Below, in pieces: positions 26,201 through 41,200 of a stretch of 64,000 nucleotides of DNA. The translations under genes and the position numbers were made by a program. The notes under the pieces are model-generated. The model saw nothing but the letters and a program-made list of their open reading frames with translations, was not told where the DNA came from and did no database searches. Every line of letters begins with the position of its first letter. The first letter of the stretch is position 1. Source of the stretch: Glandiceps talaboti (Eukaryota; Hemichordata; Enteropneusta; Spengelidae); contig NC_135554.1 in NCBI RefSeq assembly GCF_964340395.1, positions 868,001-932,000 of the forward strand, in the 5' to 3' direction.

Positions 26201-29200
26201 TAGTCTACACATGTGATAACCACCTATAAATGTTTAGTCTACACATGTGATAATCATCTATAAATGTTTAGTCTACACATGTGATAACCACCTATAAATG
26301 TTTAGTCTACACATGTGATAATCACCTATAAATGTTTAGTCTACACATGTGATAACCACCTATAAATGTTTAGTCTACACATGTGATAATCACCTAAGTC
26401 TACACATGTGATAACCACCTATAAATGTTTAGTCTACACATATGATAACCACCTATAAATGTTTAGTCTGCACATGTGATAGCCACCTATAAATGTTTAG
26501 TCTACACATGTGATAGCCACCTATAAATGTTTAGTCTACACATGTGATAACCACCTAAGTCTACACATGTGATAATCACCTATAAATGTTTAGTCTACAC
26601 ATATGATAACCACCTATAAATGTTTAGTCTACACATATGATAACCACCTATGAATGTTTAGTCTACACATGTGATAACCACCTATAAATGTTTAGTCTAC
26701 ACATGTGATAACCACCTATAAATGTTTAGTCTACACATGTGATAATCACCTATAAATGTTTAGTCTACACATGTGATAACCACCTATAAATGTTTAGTCT
26801 ACACATATGATAACCACCTATAAATGTTTAGTCTACACATGTGATAACCACCAATAAATGTTTAGTCTACACATGTGATAATCACCTATAAATGTTTAGT
26901 CTACACATGTGATAACCACCTATAAATGTTTAGTCTACACATGTGATAACCACCTATAAATGTTTAGTCTACACATATGATAATCACCTATAAATGTTTA
27001 GTCTACACATATGATAACCACCTATAAATGTTTAGTCTACACATGTGATAACCACCTATAAATGTTTAGTCTACACATGTGATAACCACCTATAAATGTT
27101 TAGTCTACACATGTGATAACCACCTATAAATGTTTAGTCTACACATGTGATAACCACCTATAAATGTTTAGTCTACACATGTGATAACCACCTACAAATG
27201 TTTAGTCTACACATGTGATAACCACCTAAGTCTAACACATGTGATAACCACCTATAAATGTTTAGTCTACACATGTGATAACCACCTATAAATGTTTAGT
27301 CTACACATGTGATAACCACCTATAAATGTTTAGTCTACACATGTGATAACCACCTAAGTCTGCACATGTGATAACCACCTATAAATGTTTAGTCTACACA
27401 TATGATAACCACCTATAAATGTTTAGTCTACACATGTGATAACCACCTATAAATGTTTAGTCTACACATGTGATAATCACCTATAAATGTTTAGTCTACA
27501 CATGTGATAACCACCTATAAATGTTTAGTCTACACATGTGATAACCACCTATAAATGTTTAGTCTACACATGTGATAACCACCTATAAATGTTTAGTCTA
27601 CACATATGATAACCACCTATGAATGTTTAGTCTACACATGTGATAACCACCTATAAATGTTTAGTCTACACATGTGATAACCACCTATAAATGTTTAGTC
27701 TACACATGTGATAACCACCTATAAATGTTTAGTCTACACATGTGATAACCACCTATAAATGTTTAGTCTACACATGTGATAACCACCTAAGTCTACACAT
27801 ATGATAATCACCTATAAATGTTTAGTCTACACATGTGATAATCACCTATAAATGTTTAGTCTACACATGTGATAACCACCTATAAATGTTTAGTCTACAC
27901 ATGTGATAACCACCAATAAATGTTTAGTCTACACATGTGATAATCACCTATAAATGTTTAGTCTACACATGTGATAACCACCTATAAATGTTTAGTCTAC
28001 ACATGTGATAACCACCTATAAATGTTTAGTCTACACATGTGATAACCACCTATAAATGTTTAGTCTACACATATGATAACCACCTATAAATGTTTAGTCT
28101 ACACATGATAACCACCTATAAATGTTTAGTCTACACATGTGATAACCACCTATAAATGTTTAGTCTACACATGTGATAACCACCTATAAATGTTTAGTCT
28201 ACACATGTGATAACCACCTATAAATGTTTAGTCTACACATATGATAATCACCTATAAATGTTTAGTCTACACATATGATAACCACCTATAAATGTTTAGT
28301 CTACACATGTGATAACCACCTATAAATGTTTAGTCTACACATGTGATAACCACCTATAAATGTTTAGTCTACACATGTGATAACCACCTATAAATGTTTA
28401 GTCTACACATGTGATAACCACCTATAAATGTTTAGTCTACACATGTGATAACCACCTACAAATGTTTAGTCTACACATGTGATAACCACCTAAGTCTAAC
28501 ACATGTGATAACCACCTATAAATGTTTAGTCTACACATGTGATAACCACCTATAAATGTTTAGTCTACACATGTGATAACCACCTATAAATGTTTAGTCT
28601 ACACATGTGATAACCACCTAAGTCTGCACATGTGATAACCACCTATAAATGTTTAGTCTACACATATGATAACCACCTATAAATGTTTAGTCTACACATG
28701 TGATAACCACCTATAAATGTTTAGTCTACACATGTGATAATCACCTATAAATGTTTAGTCTACACATGTGATAACCACCTATAAATGTTTAGTCTACACA
28801 TGTGATAACCACCTATAAATGTTTAGTCTACACATGTGATAACCACCTATAAATGTTTAGTCTACACATATGATAACCACCTATGAATGTTTAGTCTACA
28901 CATGTGATAACCACCTATAAATGTTTAGTCTACACATGTGATAACCACCTATAAATGTTTAGTCTACACGTGTGATAACCACCTATAAATGTTTAGTCTA
29001 CACATGTGATAACCACCTATAAATGTTTAGTCTACACATGTGATAACCACCTAAGTCTACACATATGATAATCACCTATAAATGTTTAGTCTACACATGT
29101 GATAATCACCTATAAATGTTTAGTCTACACATGTGATAACCACCTATAAATGTTTAGTCTACACATGTGATAACCACCTATAAATGTTTAGTCTACACAT

Positions 29201-32200
29201 GTGATAACCACCTATAAATGTTTAGTCTACACATGTGATAACCACCTATAAATGTTTAGTCTACACATGTGATAACCACCTAAGTCTACACATATGATAA
29301 TCACCTATAAATGTTTAGTCTACACATGTGATAATCACCTATAAATGTTTAGTCTACACATGTGATAACCACCTATAAATGTTTAGTCTACACATGTGAT
29401 AATCACCTATAAATGTTTAGTCTACACATGTGATAACCACCTATAAATGTTTAGTCTACACATGTGATAACCACCTATAAATGTTTAGTCTACACATGTG
29501 ATAATCACCTATAAATGTTTAGTCTACACATGTGATAACCACCTATAAATGTTTAGTCTACACATGTGATAACCACCTATAAATGTTGACCACAAAACAA
29601 GATACCCGGGTGATAAATACCAAAAATAGCACCAATGACATTGTAGCACAACTGTATTTGGCTGTTGCTATGGGCGTGGACTTGTTGCTAGACATTTACA
29701 TACAGTTTTTGATTCTTTATTCGCTTACATACCTCTCTCTGTTTGTATCTTTGTAATATGCATGATAATTTCACAGTTGCTAAGGGTATGGCCGCGGTTG
29801 CTCTAAGGTCAGCTGTGTCAAAATGTTTTGAACAAAAATTGCAGATAACACCTCCAGAAACATGTTACCATGTTTCAGCCCCATTCACCATGTAGTTTTC
29901 AAGACGCCTTTGACCAAAATTACATTTTTTAGTCCTAATTTGCATATCGCTAGTGGGATGATCATGTTGTGACTACATATTCATTTACATCGCCATAGGC
30001 ATCCCCATTAAATTTCAAATTTCTGCATAGTACTTTTAGAATTATAGATTTTTGACCAAAATTACACATTTTTTTTACCTAATTTCCATATCACTTATGG
30101 TATCATCATATCATAAATACACCCCTAGCGCCAGTAGGCTTGTATTAATGTATTTACGTTTACCCTGAACGCTTTGCATTCTGGGTACATGCGTTTCGCC
30201 ATGATTGTTTATCCGTATTAAAGTCACGTTTCTACTGTTCCCCTGTGTTTGTCCAATTACTGGCGTGGTGGCAGCGTCGAAACGAAACTCAACGCATCAG
30301 AGACAACCCTCATCACCCCAACATCACGTCGAGGCATACATCGGTGAACTAGCTTAACCTGTAGCAGTAGGAAGACCACTTTCACACAGTGAGTACAGTG
30401 TATATACGTTCAACAACCCGTTCAACATGGCCCAAAGTGTCAGAGCACCGAAGCAGTGGTCTCTATCAAAACACGAAACCATCACATCCTTTGAAGCCTG
30501 GCGTGAAAATCTCCAGTATTCGTTGTCCTTAGATGATAACTTTGCCATATTCCTGGAAGAGGGAAGTAAGTGGGGGAGGAAATCAAAGTCAACCCCTTTA
30601 CGTGGCTTCACCAATGACGATGAAAGTTTACCGGAAGCAAAACGACGCACAGCACAACAAAAGACCACCCATCTCGAGTTGATGTTAGGTCAAATCGCCA
30701 ACTACTGTCCGGTGATTTCAAGGAATACCATCATTAAAAATTCAACTTCTATCAACTCCATCTGGCAAGCCGTCCGTCTTCACTATGGATTTCAATCATC
30801 CGGTGCACACTTCCTTGATTTTAATGACATCAAGTTAGAGGTCGATGAACGACCTGAAGATCTGTACCAGCGATTGGTTTCATTCATCGAAGACAACCTG
30901 ATTATTAAAGACAACAATATAACCCACCTTGACCAGACTTTAGAATCAGATGAAGAAATGTCGCCCTCATTAGAGAACTTAATAGTTCTAACATGGCTAC
31001 GACTTGTACATCCAGATTTGCCAAGACTGGTCAAACAACGGTATGGTACAGAACTTCGATCAAAAACACTTGCCTCACTCAAACCAGAAATATCACAGGC
31101 CCTTGATACACTACTTGATGAGGTCCACTCAGCCGCCGATGCAAAAGTCTTGCGGTCAGCTACCAAACAATACATAAGATCACAGGGTAACAGGCAGTTT
31201 ACTACAACTACCACTAGCCAGCCAAAGGCTAGACAACGAGTTAACAAGTCATGTCCATTGTGTAAGCAAGCAGGACGCCAAAATTATCAGCACTATCTCA
31301 GCACCTGCAAATTCCTACCACCTGAGGATCGCACATACATTTCCAAGACACGTCAGACCACTTGTACCGATGATGAGTACTACAGCAATGATGAAGAGGA
31401 AGTACTATTACATCCTTCACACAGCCCTGAAGCAGAGACTACTCCAGTCCATACATGCCGTGTCAACACCAAGCAGTCACCCTCGTTCAAGGCATTCTTT
31501 AAACACCACCCAATCCACCTAACACTAGACACTGGTGCTGAAACTAATATGATAAAGTCTTCAGTTGCTAAGTATATTGGAGCTCCAGTCAAGAAGTCAA
31601 CGCAATGCGCCCTCCAGGCCGATGGCTTCACGCCACTTAACGTAACCGGAGAAACACACATTGTTGTCAACCGCAACAACATTAACCTGGTACTTGATGC
31701 ACTTGTAGTAGAAGAGTTAGATGTCGATATTCTAGCCGGTATGCCTTTCATGACTACTAATGATATATCCCTTCGTCCTGCGAAACATCAAATTATCATT
31801 AAAGGCTCCAATGTCCTACAATATGGTTACTTAGACAGAGAATCCAGTTCCCTAGCAGTCCGTCGCACACAGTCATTCTTAGTGTGCTCACCTCCAAAAA
31901 CGACAATTGTGTGGCCAGGAGAGTTCCTGGAAGTAACACTGCCAAGTGAACTTGACAAAGATGATACTGTTGCCGTGGAACCACGTATTGATTCGGCAAG
32001 TAACCAACGACTCAAACAATCACAGAAATGGCCTCAACACGGTATAATAGACTCTGTTGCTGGTAGAATCCGTTTATACAATGATACTGATTCGCCACGC
32101 ACCATCCGCCGGAACGACCACTTGTGTCAAGTTCTACATGTGTCAACATTCGACCCCACTGACGGAAATATCTCCATAGAACCACCGTGCACAAAGCCAA

Positions 32201-35200
32201 AGATAACTACTCCTAGACACTACAGTAATAACGTCACACTTGATCCGGATTCAGTCTTACAAGCTGTAGACCGGTCTGCCTTTCAAAGTCTGTTGCAGAA
32301 ATATGACAATGTTTTTGACCCAACCATTACTTGTTACAATGGCGCAATGGGCCAATTCGAAGCAACAGTTAATATGGGTCCAGTCGAACCACCACAGCGA
32401 AAAGGAAGAGTCCCCCAATATGCCCGTGATAAGCTGGTGGAGTTACAGCAGAAGTTTGACGACCTGGAAAAACTTGGCGTGTTCCAACGACCAGAGGATG
32501 TAGGTGTCACTGCAGAATACTTAAACCCATCTTTCCTCGTGAAGAAGACCAGCGGTGGCTCAAGACTTGTTACTGCCTTTGCTGATGTTGGCAGATACAG
32601 TAAGCCACAACCATCTCTAATGCCAGATGTTGATTCAACACTACGAACCATCGCATGCTGGAAGTATATTATCACAGCAGATTTAACTAGTGCTTTCTAT
32701 CAAATACCTCTGGCAAAGTCATCAATGAAGTACTGCGGTGTAGCCACACCCTTTCGTGGTGTCCGTATTTACACAAGATCGGCAATGGGAATGCCCGGAT
32801 CAGAGATTGCATTGGAAGAACTGATGTGCCGTGTCCTGGGAGATTATATCCAGGATGGCACTGTTGCCAAAATAGCCGATGACTTGTACTGTGGCGGAAA
32901 TTCGCCACAAGAACTTCTCACAAACTGGGAGAATGTCTTGAGAGAACTTGAGAAGTGCAATCTACGACTGTCTGCTAAGAAGACCATCATCTGTCCACAA
33001 ACTACCACCATCCTTGGCTGGATTTGGAGTGGAGGCAGATTATCAGCAAGTCCACATCGCATATCAACACTATCAACATGTCCACCACCCGACACAGTGC
33101 GTGGATTACGCTCATTTATCGGCGCCTTCAAAGTACTAGGCCGTGTCCTACAACATTGCTCACACCTCCTTGCACCATTAGACACAGCCATTGCCGGTCA
33201 GCTTTCTAACGACAAAGTAAAATGGGATGACAAGTTACATGGGCAGTTCAAAGCTGCACAGGAAGCCCTCAAACATAATAAGACAATAGTCCTGCCTCGT
33301 CCATCAGACCAACTGTGGATTGTTACAGACGGATTCGTTACTAAGCATGGTATTGGTGCAACCTTATATGTCACTCGTGACGAAAAACCACTTCTAGCAG
33401 GCTTCTTCAGTGCCAAACTACGTAAACACCAAGTTACATGGCTACCTTGCGAGGTGGAAGCATTATGCATAGCAGCTGCAGTAAAACACTTCAGCCCATT
33501 TATCATACAGTCCAACAACCAAGCCTGTATTCTCACTGACAGCAAGCCATGTGTCCAGGCTATTGATAAGTTATGTCGTGGAGAGTTCTCCGCCAGCCCT
33601 CGCGTCACATCATTCCTATCTATCGTAAGCAGATACCAAGTAGCAATCCGCCATCTTGCTGGGTCAGCTAACGTCCCTTCTGACTTTGCTAGCCGCAATG
33701 CCCCTGACTGCACTGAACCACGGTGCCAAATATGCAGTTTCATTATACGCACAGAAGACGCTGTTGTGAGATCCACCTCCATCGATGACATCATCAGTGG
33801 TGAAGTGCGCTTACCCTTCACAAGTAGGTCAGCATGGATCAATACACAAACAGAGTGTCCTGACTTGCGTCGTGTTCACGCCCACCTTCGACAGGGCACA
33901 AGACCATCCAAAAAGGTCACTAATGCAAGAGATGTGAAGCGTTATCTCAGTGTTGCTACTATTGCAAACGACGGCCTGCTTGTTGTCAAGCGTAACGAAC
34001 CATTTCATCGGACATCCGAGCTTGTCATTATCCCACGTCCTGTACTTGATGGACTACTGACAGCTATGCACATCAAGCTCAATCACCCATCTAAACACCA
34101 ACTCAAACTTGTCATGAGACACTACTTCTACGCCCTTGACCTAGACAACGCTGTAAACCAGGTATCAGATAACTGTCACACGTGTCTGTCACTAAAGCAC
34201 CTACCAGGTTCCCTCATGCACCAGTCTACGGAGGACCCTCCAGAGTGTGTCGGCATATCATTTGCCGCAGACGTTATCAAGCGCAGTCGTCAACTTATCC
34301 TTGTCCTAAGGGAAACAACCACATCCTTCACTGCTTCCTGCATTATCACAGATGAAAAGCACACCACCCTTCGTGATGCCCTAGCATGCAGTTATACGTG
34401 TGGATCCAGCCCCTGGCTTCATGCCACTTCGCACAGACAACACACTTAGTCAACTTCGCTTAACCATTGAAGTAGGACGTACAAAGAATCCTAACAAAAA
34501 CCCTGTCGCTGAAAAGGCTATCTATGAACTGGAAGAGGAACTTCTCCGTCAAGAACCTAGTGGTGGTCCAGTAACCCCACTCACATTATGTATTGCAACT
34601 GCCCGTCTAAATTCTCGTATACGTAGTAGGGGCTTGTCTGCCAGAGAAATGTGGACACAACGTGATCAATTCACTAATGATCAAATTCCACTCTCAGACC
34701 GTCAGTTAATAACATTGCAACATGACCAGCGCAACACAAACCATTCATACAGTGAAAAATCGAAGCACCGCAACAAGACTTCTTCTCCTGTGGATGTTAA
34801 AGTCGGAGACCTTGTCTACTTATATGGAGACCGCAATAAGTCTCATGCATGCAGCAGATACTTAGTAACTGATATTAATGGCGAATGGTGTTTCATTCGT
34901 AAATTTGTAGGTTCACAACTTCGTGCATCTTCTTACAAGGTCAAACGTACTGAGTGTTACAAAGTGCAAAGTCAATGTCATAACAAACCAGTCTCAACAG
35001 GCTTACAACACCACAATAATGACACCTGTGAAACTGACGAAATCACACCTCAAGAACTACCTATGAAACCATCACTTCCTCCACCATATCTTAGTGCTAC
35101 ATTGCCAAGAGAACCAACTATACCAAGCTTCACTCCAGAGACTCCAACAGAGTTATCAATGCCGCCTAACCAGGAGTCTACTATGATAAAGACCTCGCAA

Positions 35201-38200
35201 CATGACAGTCAAGTTAACATGGACTGTGCCGCTATCACTGATAGCACAACGCACATTGACAATACCGAAGTTTTAAGCCGTCCTCGTCGTAACCGTAGGC
35301 CGCCAAAATATCTCCAGGATTACGTAACATAGTCAGTCCCAGAATTGCCATTGTGTGGGCAACTTTGTTCGCCATTGCAAACCTGTTTATTTGTGCCATT
35401 GTGTGGGCACCTCTGTTCGTCATTACGAACTCGTTTATTTTGTCAGTTTTCCAATTGTAGTTTTGTCTGTGGAGACAATCCAGCTGTGACTCCGTACACT
35501 TTAACAGTTGTTATTGTTACCTCTGCATGCCCTCTGTCATTGCAGGTCTGTTTTGAGAACCCTTTTGACATTTTGAAACTTTTCAAACATTTTTGCTCTC
35601 ATGTAGTCTTCTTAAACTGAACGATCATTTCCATTTTGCAAGAGAGATCAGAGAAAAGAGGAGTCATGCCAGTAGGCTTGTATTAATGTATTTACGTTTA
35701 CCCTGAACGCTTTGCATTCTGGGTACATGCGTTCCGCCATGATTGTTTATCCGTATTAAAGTCACGTTTCTACTGTTCCCCTGTGTTTGTCCAATTACTG
35801 GCGTAGAAACATAATACCACCAATGGTCAGCAGTTCCATCTGCTCAGTAATTTTGGAATCATAGACTTTTGACCAAAAAGAAATATATTTTAGACCTAAG
35901 TTGCATATCACTGACAGAATTACTATATCATGAACAATTCTTAAACTAAACACCCCAAGGATACTGACACCTGCCGGATCCTCCCCAGGTACCTAGGATA
36001 CAGACACCTGCCTGATCCTCCCCAGGTAGTAAGGATACAGACAACTGCCAGGTTTTCCCCAGGTAGTTAGGATACAGACACCTGCCGGATCCTCCCCAGG
36101 TACCTAGGATACAGACGCCTGCCGGATCCTCCCCATGTAGTAAGGATACAGACAACTGCTAGGTTTTCCCCAGGTAGCTAGGATACAGACACCTGCTGGA
36201 TCCTCCCAGGTAGCTAGGATACAGACACCTGCTGGATCCTCCCAGGTAGCTTGGGTACAGAGACCTGCCGGTTCCTCCCCTGGTAGTAAGGATACAGACG
36301 CCTGCCGGATCCTCCCCATGTAGTAAGGATACAGACAACTGCCGGATCCTCCCCAGGTACCTAGGATACAGACGCCTGCCGGATCCTCCCCAGGTAGTAA
36401 GGATACAGACAACTGCTAGGTTTTCCCCAGGTAGCTAGGATACAGACACCTGCTGGATCCTCCCAGGTAGCTAGGATACAAACACCTGCCGGATCCTCCC
36501 CAGGTAGTAAGGATACAGACAACTGCTAGGTTTTCCCCAGGTAGCTAGGATACAGACACCTGCTGGATCCTCCCAGGTAGCTAGGATACAGACACCTGCT
36601 GGATCCTCCCAGGTAGCTTGGGTACAGAGACCTGCCGGTTCCTCCCCTGGTAGTAAGGATACAGACACCTGCCTGATCCTCCCCTGGTAGTAAGGATACA
36701 GACACCTGCCAGATCCTCCCCTGGTAGTAGGATACAGACACCTGCCGGATCCTCCCCAGGGAGCTTGGATACAGACATCTGCCGGATCCTCCCCAGGTAC
36801 CTAGGATACAGACACCTGCTGGATCCTCCCCAGGTAGTAAGGATACAGACACCTGCCGGATCCTCACCTGGTAGTAAGGATACAGACACCTGCCGGATCC
36901 TCCCCAGGGAGCTTGGATACAGACATCTGCCGGATCCTCCCCAGGTACCTAGGATACAGACACCTGCCGGATCCTCCCCTGGTAGCTAGGATACAGAGAC
37001 CTGCTGGATCCTCCCCTGGTAGCTAGGATACAGAGACCTGCTGGATCCTCCCTAGGTACCTAGGATACAGAGACCTGCTGGATCCTCCCCAAGTAGTAAG
37101 GATACAGACACCTGCTGGATCCTCCCTAGGTACCTAGGATACAGAGACCTGCCAGATCCTCCCCTGGTACCTAGGATACAGACACCTGCTGGATGCTCTC
37201 CTGGTACCTAGGATACAGACACCTGCTGGATCCTCCCTAGGTACCTAGGATACAGACACCTGCTGGATCCTCCCCAAGTAGTAAGGATACATACACCTGC
37301 TGGATCCTCCCTAGGTACCTAGGATACAGACACCTGCCAGATCCTCCCCTGGTACCTAGGATACAGAGACCTGCTGGATCCTCCCTAGGTACCTAGGATA
37401 CAGACACCTGCTGGATCCTCCCCTGGTACCTAGGATACAGACACCTGCCGGATCCTCCCCAGGTACCTAGGATACAGACACCTGCTGGATCCTCCCCAGG
37501 TAGCTAGGATACAGAGACCTGCTGGATCCTCCCTAGGTACCTAGGATACAGACACCTGCTGGATCCTCCCCTGGTACCTAGGATACAGACACCTGCCGGA
37601 TCTTCCCCAGGTACCTAGGATACAGACACCTGCTGGATCCTCCCCAGGTAGCTAGGATACAGAGACCTGCTGGATCCTCCCTAGGTACCTAGGATACAGA
37701 CACCTGCTGGATCCTCCCCTGGTAGCTAGGATACAGAGACCTGCTGGATCCTCGCTAGGTACCTAGGATACAGACACCTGCCGGATCCTCCCCAGGTACC
37801 TAGGATACAGACACCTGCTGGATGCTCCCCTGGTAGCTAGGATACAGAGACCTGCTGGATCCTCCCTAGGTACCTAGGATACAGACACCTGCTGGATCCT
37901 CCCCTGGTACCTAGGATACAGACACCTGCCAGATCCTCCCCAGGTACCTAGGATACAGACACCTGCCTGATCCTCCCCAGGTAGCTTGGATACAGACACC
38001 TGCCAGATCCTCCCCTGGTAGTAAGGATACAGACACCTGCCAGATCCTCCCCAGGTACCTAGGATACAGAGACCTGCTGGATCCTCCCCTGGTAGTAAGG
38101 ATACAGTCACCTGCTGGATCCTACCCAGGTACCTAGGATACAGAGACCTGCTGGATCCTCCCTAGGTACCTAGGATACAGACACCTGCCAGATCCTCCCC

Positions 38201-41200
38201 AGGTACCTAGGATACAGAGACCTGCTGGATCCTCCCCTGGTACCTAGGATACAGACACCTGCTGGATCCTCCCCAGGTACCTAGGATACAGAGACCTGCT
38301 GGATCCTCCCCTGGTACCTAGGATACAGAGACCTGCTGGATCCTCCCCAGGTACCTAGGATACAGAGACCTGCTGGATCCTCCCCAGGTAGTAAGGATAC
38401 AGACACCTGCCAGATCCTCCCCAGGTACTCTTCTCGCTTCATGGCAAATTCTTCCTAAATACTAGGTTACAGGTCTAGTAATTCCAGACAGATTTGTACA
38501 TTTCTTCACATGACTGAAACATGTGAAAGCTGCCATCTATGTGTTCATCAAAGGCAGTGCATGTTTATCTGACCCTTCAAAATTAATGTGTAAAATTATG
38601 AAAATGTTAAACATGCAAATAGAAAGAACTTGAAGATATAAACGCATGAGAACTGGTAAATATAATTTCCCACTGAAAGTATGTTTTGCAGGGGGCAGTA
38701 AAATGTTTTATAATTTGAATGCAGTATGAGTTTGTTGTTCACTTGTATGGATGTCGAATACATAAAGTTTGAATGCAGTATGACATGGCCCATAAAATAG
38801 AAGGAATTAACTCTTGGTACATTACACAATCACAATAAAATTGTTTTAGAAACCACTGCATATTAAGAAGTACAGGTTTGACCAACTTACTTCTGAGTGT
38901 CTTTCAGTGTTACATTTGTCAATGGTTTGTTCGCATCTGGACCAAGATGAAACAGTTTGAGTTGATGAGCACCCTCATTCAGTGAAATCTGTACAGCCCC
39001 TGTATCTGCTGGAGGTTGTTTCTCTGTACCTGATACTACAAATACATTCAATGATGCAAAACCGACCACTGTCAGTCTCTTGCTAAATCTATCTATGGTA
39101 TAAACCTGTCAATGAAATAAACAAAAAAACAAACACTGGCAGTCTCTACCTGTGAACAAACTTTAAAAAGAAAACCAATCCTTCTTTAAAGATGTCTATG
39201 GAGAATTCTGTTCAGCAGTTGTAATAATAAAAGTCAATGTGACATGATGTCTGAATTTCATAACTTATAGAAAACAACGGAAAAACTAACTACCTGTACT
39301 AGAAACTCTCGTCCACATAAAAAATAAATAAAATAAAAAATATACCCATCCCATCTATTCTAAAATTGGTAGTAAATTTGAGCCACACAGTTGTATGCAC
39401 ACACTCTTCCTTTGATATGTCAATAATTAATACACTCTTACCTTCATAAGTAAACAATAAATACACACTTACCATGCTAAATAAAACAATGAACACACTC
39501 TTACCTTAATAAATAAGACAATGAACCCACTCTTACCTTGATAAGTAAAACAATGCACACACTCTTACCTTGATAAGTAAAACAATGAACCCACTCTTAC
39601 CTTGATAAGTAAAACAATGAACACACTCTTACCTTGATAAGTAAAACAATGGACACACTCTTACCTTGATAAGTAAAACAATAAACACACTCTTACCTTG
39701 ATAAGTAAAACAATGGACACACTCTTACCTTGATAAGTAAAACAATGAACACACTCTTACCTTGATAAGTAAAACAATGGACACACTCTTACGTTGATAA
39801 GTAAAACAATGAACATACTCTTACCTTGATAAGTAAAACAATGAACACACTCTTACCTTGATAAGTACAACAATGAACACACTCTTACCTTGATAAGTAA
39901 AACAATGAACACACTCTTACCTTGATAAGTAAAACAATGGACACACTCTTACCTTGATAAGTACAACAATGAACACACTCTTACCTTGATAAGTAAAACA
40001 ATGAACACACTCTTACCTTGATAAGTAAAACAATTAACCCACTCTTACCTTGATAAGTAAAACAATGTAACCCCTCTTACCTTGATAAATAAAACAATGA
40101 ACTCACTCTTACCTTGATAAGTAAAACAATGGACCCACTCTTACCTTGATAAGTAAAACAATGGACCCAGTCTTACCTTGATAAGTAAAACAATTAACCC
40201 ACTCTTACCTTGATAAGTAAAACAATGAACCCACTCTTACCTTGATAAGTAAAACAATGAACACACTCTTACCTTGATAAGTACAACAATGAACACACTC
40301 TTACCTTGATAAGTAAAACAATGAACAAACTCTTACCTTGATAAGTAAAACAATGGACACACTCTTACCTTGATAAGTAAAACAATGAACACACTCTTAC
40401 CTTGATAAGTAAAACAATGGACACACTCTTACCTTGATAAGTAAAACAATGGACACACTCTTACCTTGATAAGTAAAACAATGAACACACTCTTACCCTG
40501 ATAATTAAAACAATGGACACACTCTTACCTTGATAAGTAAAACAATGGACACACTCTTGCCTTGATAAGTAAAACAATGAACACACTCTTACCTTGATAA
40601 GTAAAACAATGGACACACTCTTACCTTGATAAGTAAAACAATGAACACACTCTTACCTTGATAAGTAAAACAATGGACACACTCTTACCTTGATAAGTAA
40701 AACAATGAACACACTCTTACCTTGATAAGTAAAACAATGAACACACTCTTACCTTGATAATTAAAACAATGGACACACTCTTACCTTGATAAGTAAAACA
40801 ATGAACACACTCTTACCTTGATAAGTAAAACAATGAACTCACTCTTACCTTGATAAGTAAAACAATGGACACACTCTTACCTTGATAAGTAAAACAATGA
40901 ACACACTCTTACCTTGATAAGTAAAACAATGGACACACTCTTACCTTGATAAGTAAAACAATGAACACACTCTTACCTTGATAAGTAAAACAATTAACAC
41001 ACTCTTACCTTGATAAGTAAAACAATGAACACACTCTTACCTTGATAAGTAAAACAATGGACCCACTCTTACCTTGATAAGTAAAACAATGAACACACTC
41101 TTACCTTGATAAGTAAAACAATGAACACACTTTCACCTTGATGAGTAAAACAATTAACCCACTCTTACGTTGATAAGTAAAACAATGAACTCTATATAAA

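Larger units (their letters stand above)
30129..35803 (+). mobile_element. LTR retrotransposon, nearly complete
   Basis: 5675 bp with 137-bp direct repeats at both ends, a TGG-starting primer-binding site right after the 5' LTR, a gag-pol frame, and a purine-rich tract before the 3' LTR. The flanks carry a 3-base match (TAG at 30126-30128 and 35804-35806) as a possible target duplication. The domain order protease, RT, RNase H, integrase is that of Ty3-like (and BEL) elements. It lies in the intron between D and E, opposite to the gene. The integrase region is broken, so this copy is probably not autonomous. Confidence 0.93.

Noticed and set aside
23262-29588. Regular repeats resembling a CRISPR array
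   Set aside because: Units are contiguous without unique spacers, and the window is eukaryotic.
30792-33842. Several minus-strand frames of 60-214 residues
   Set aside because: Antisense shadows of the retrotransposon gag-pol frame.
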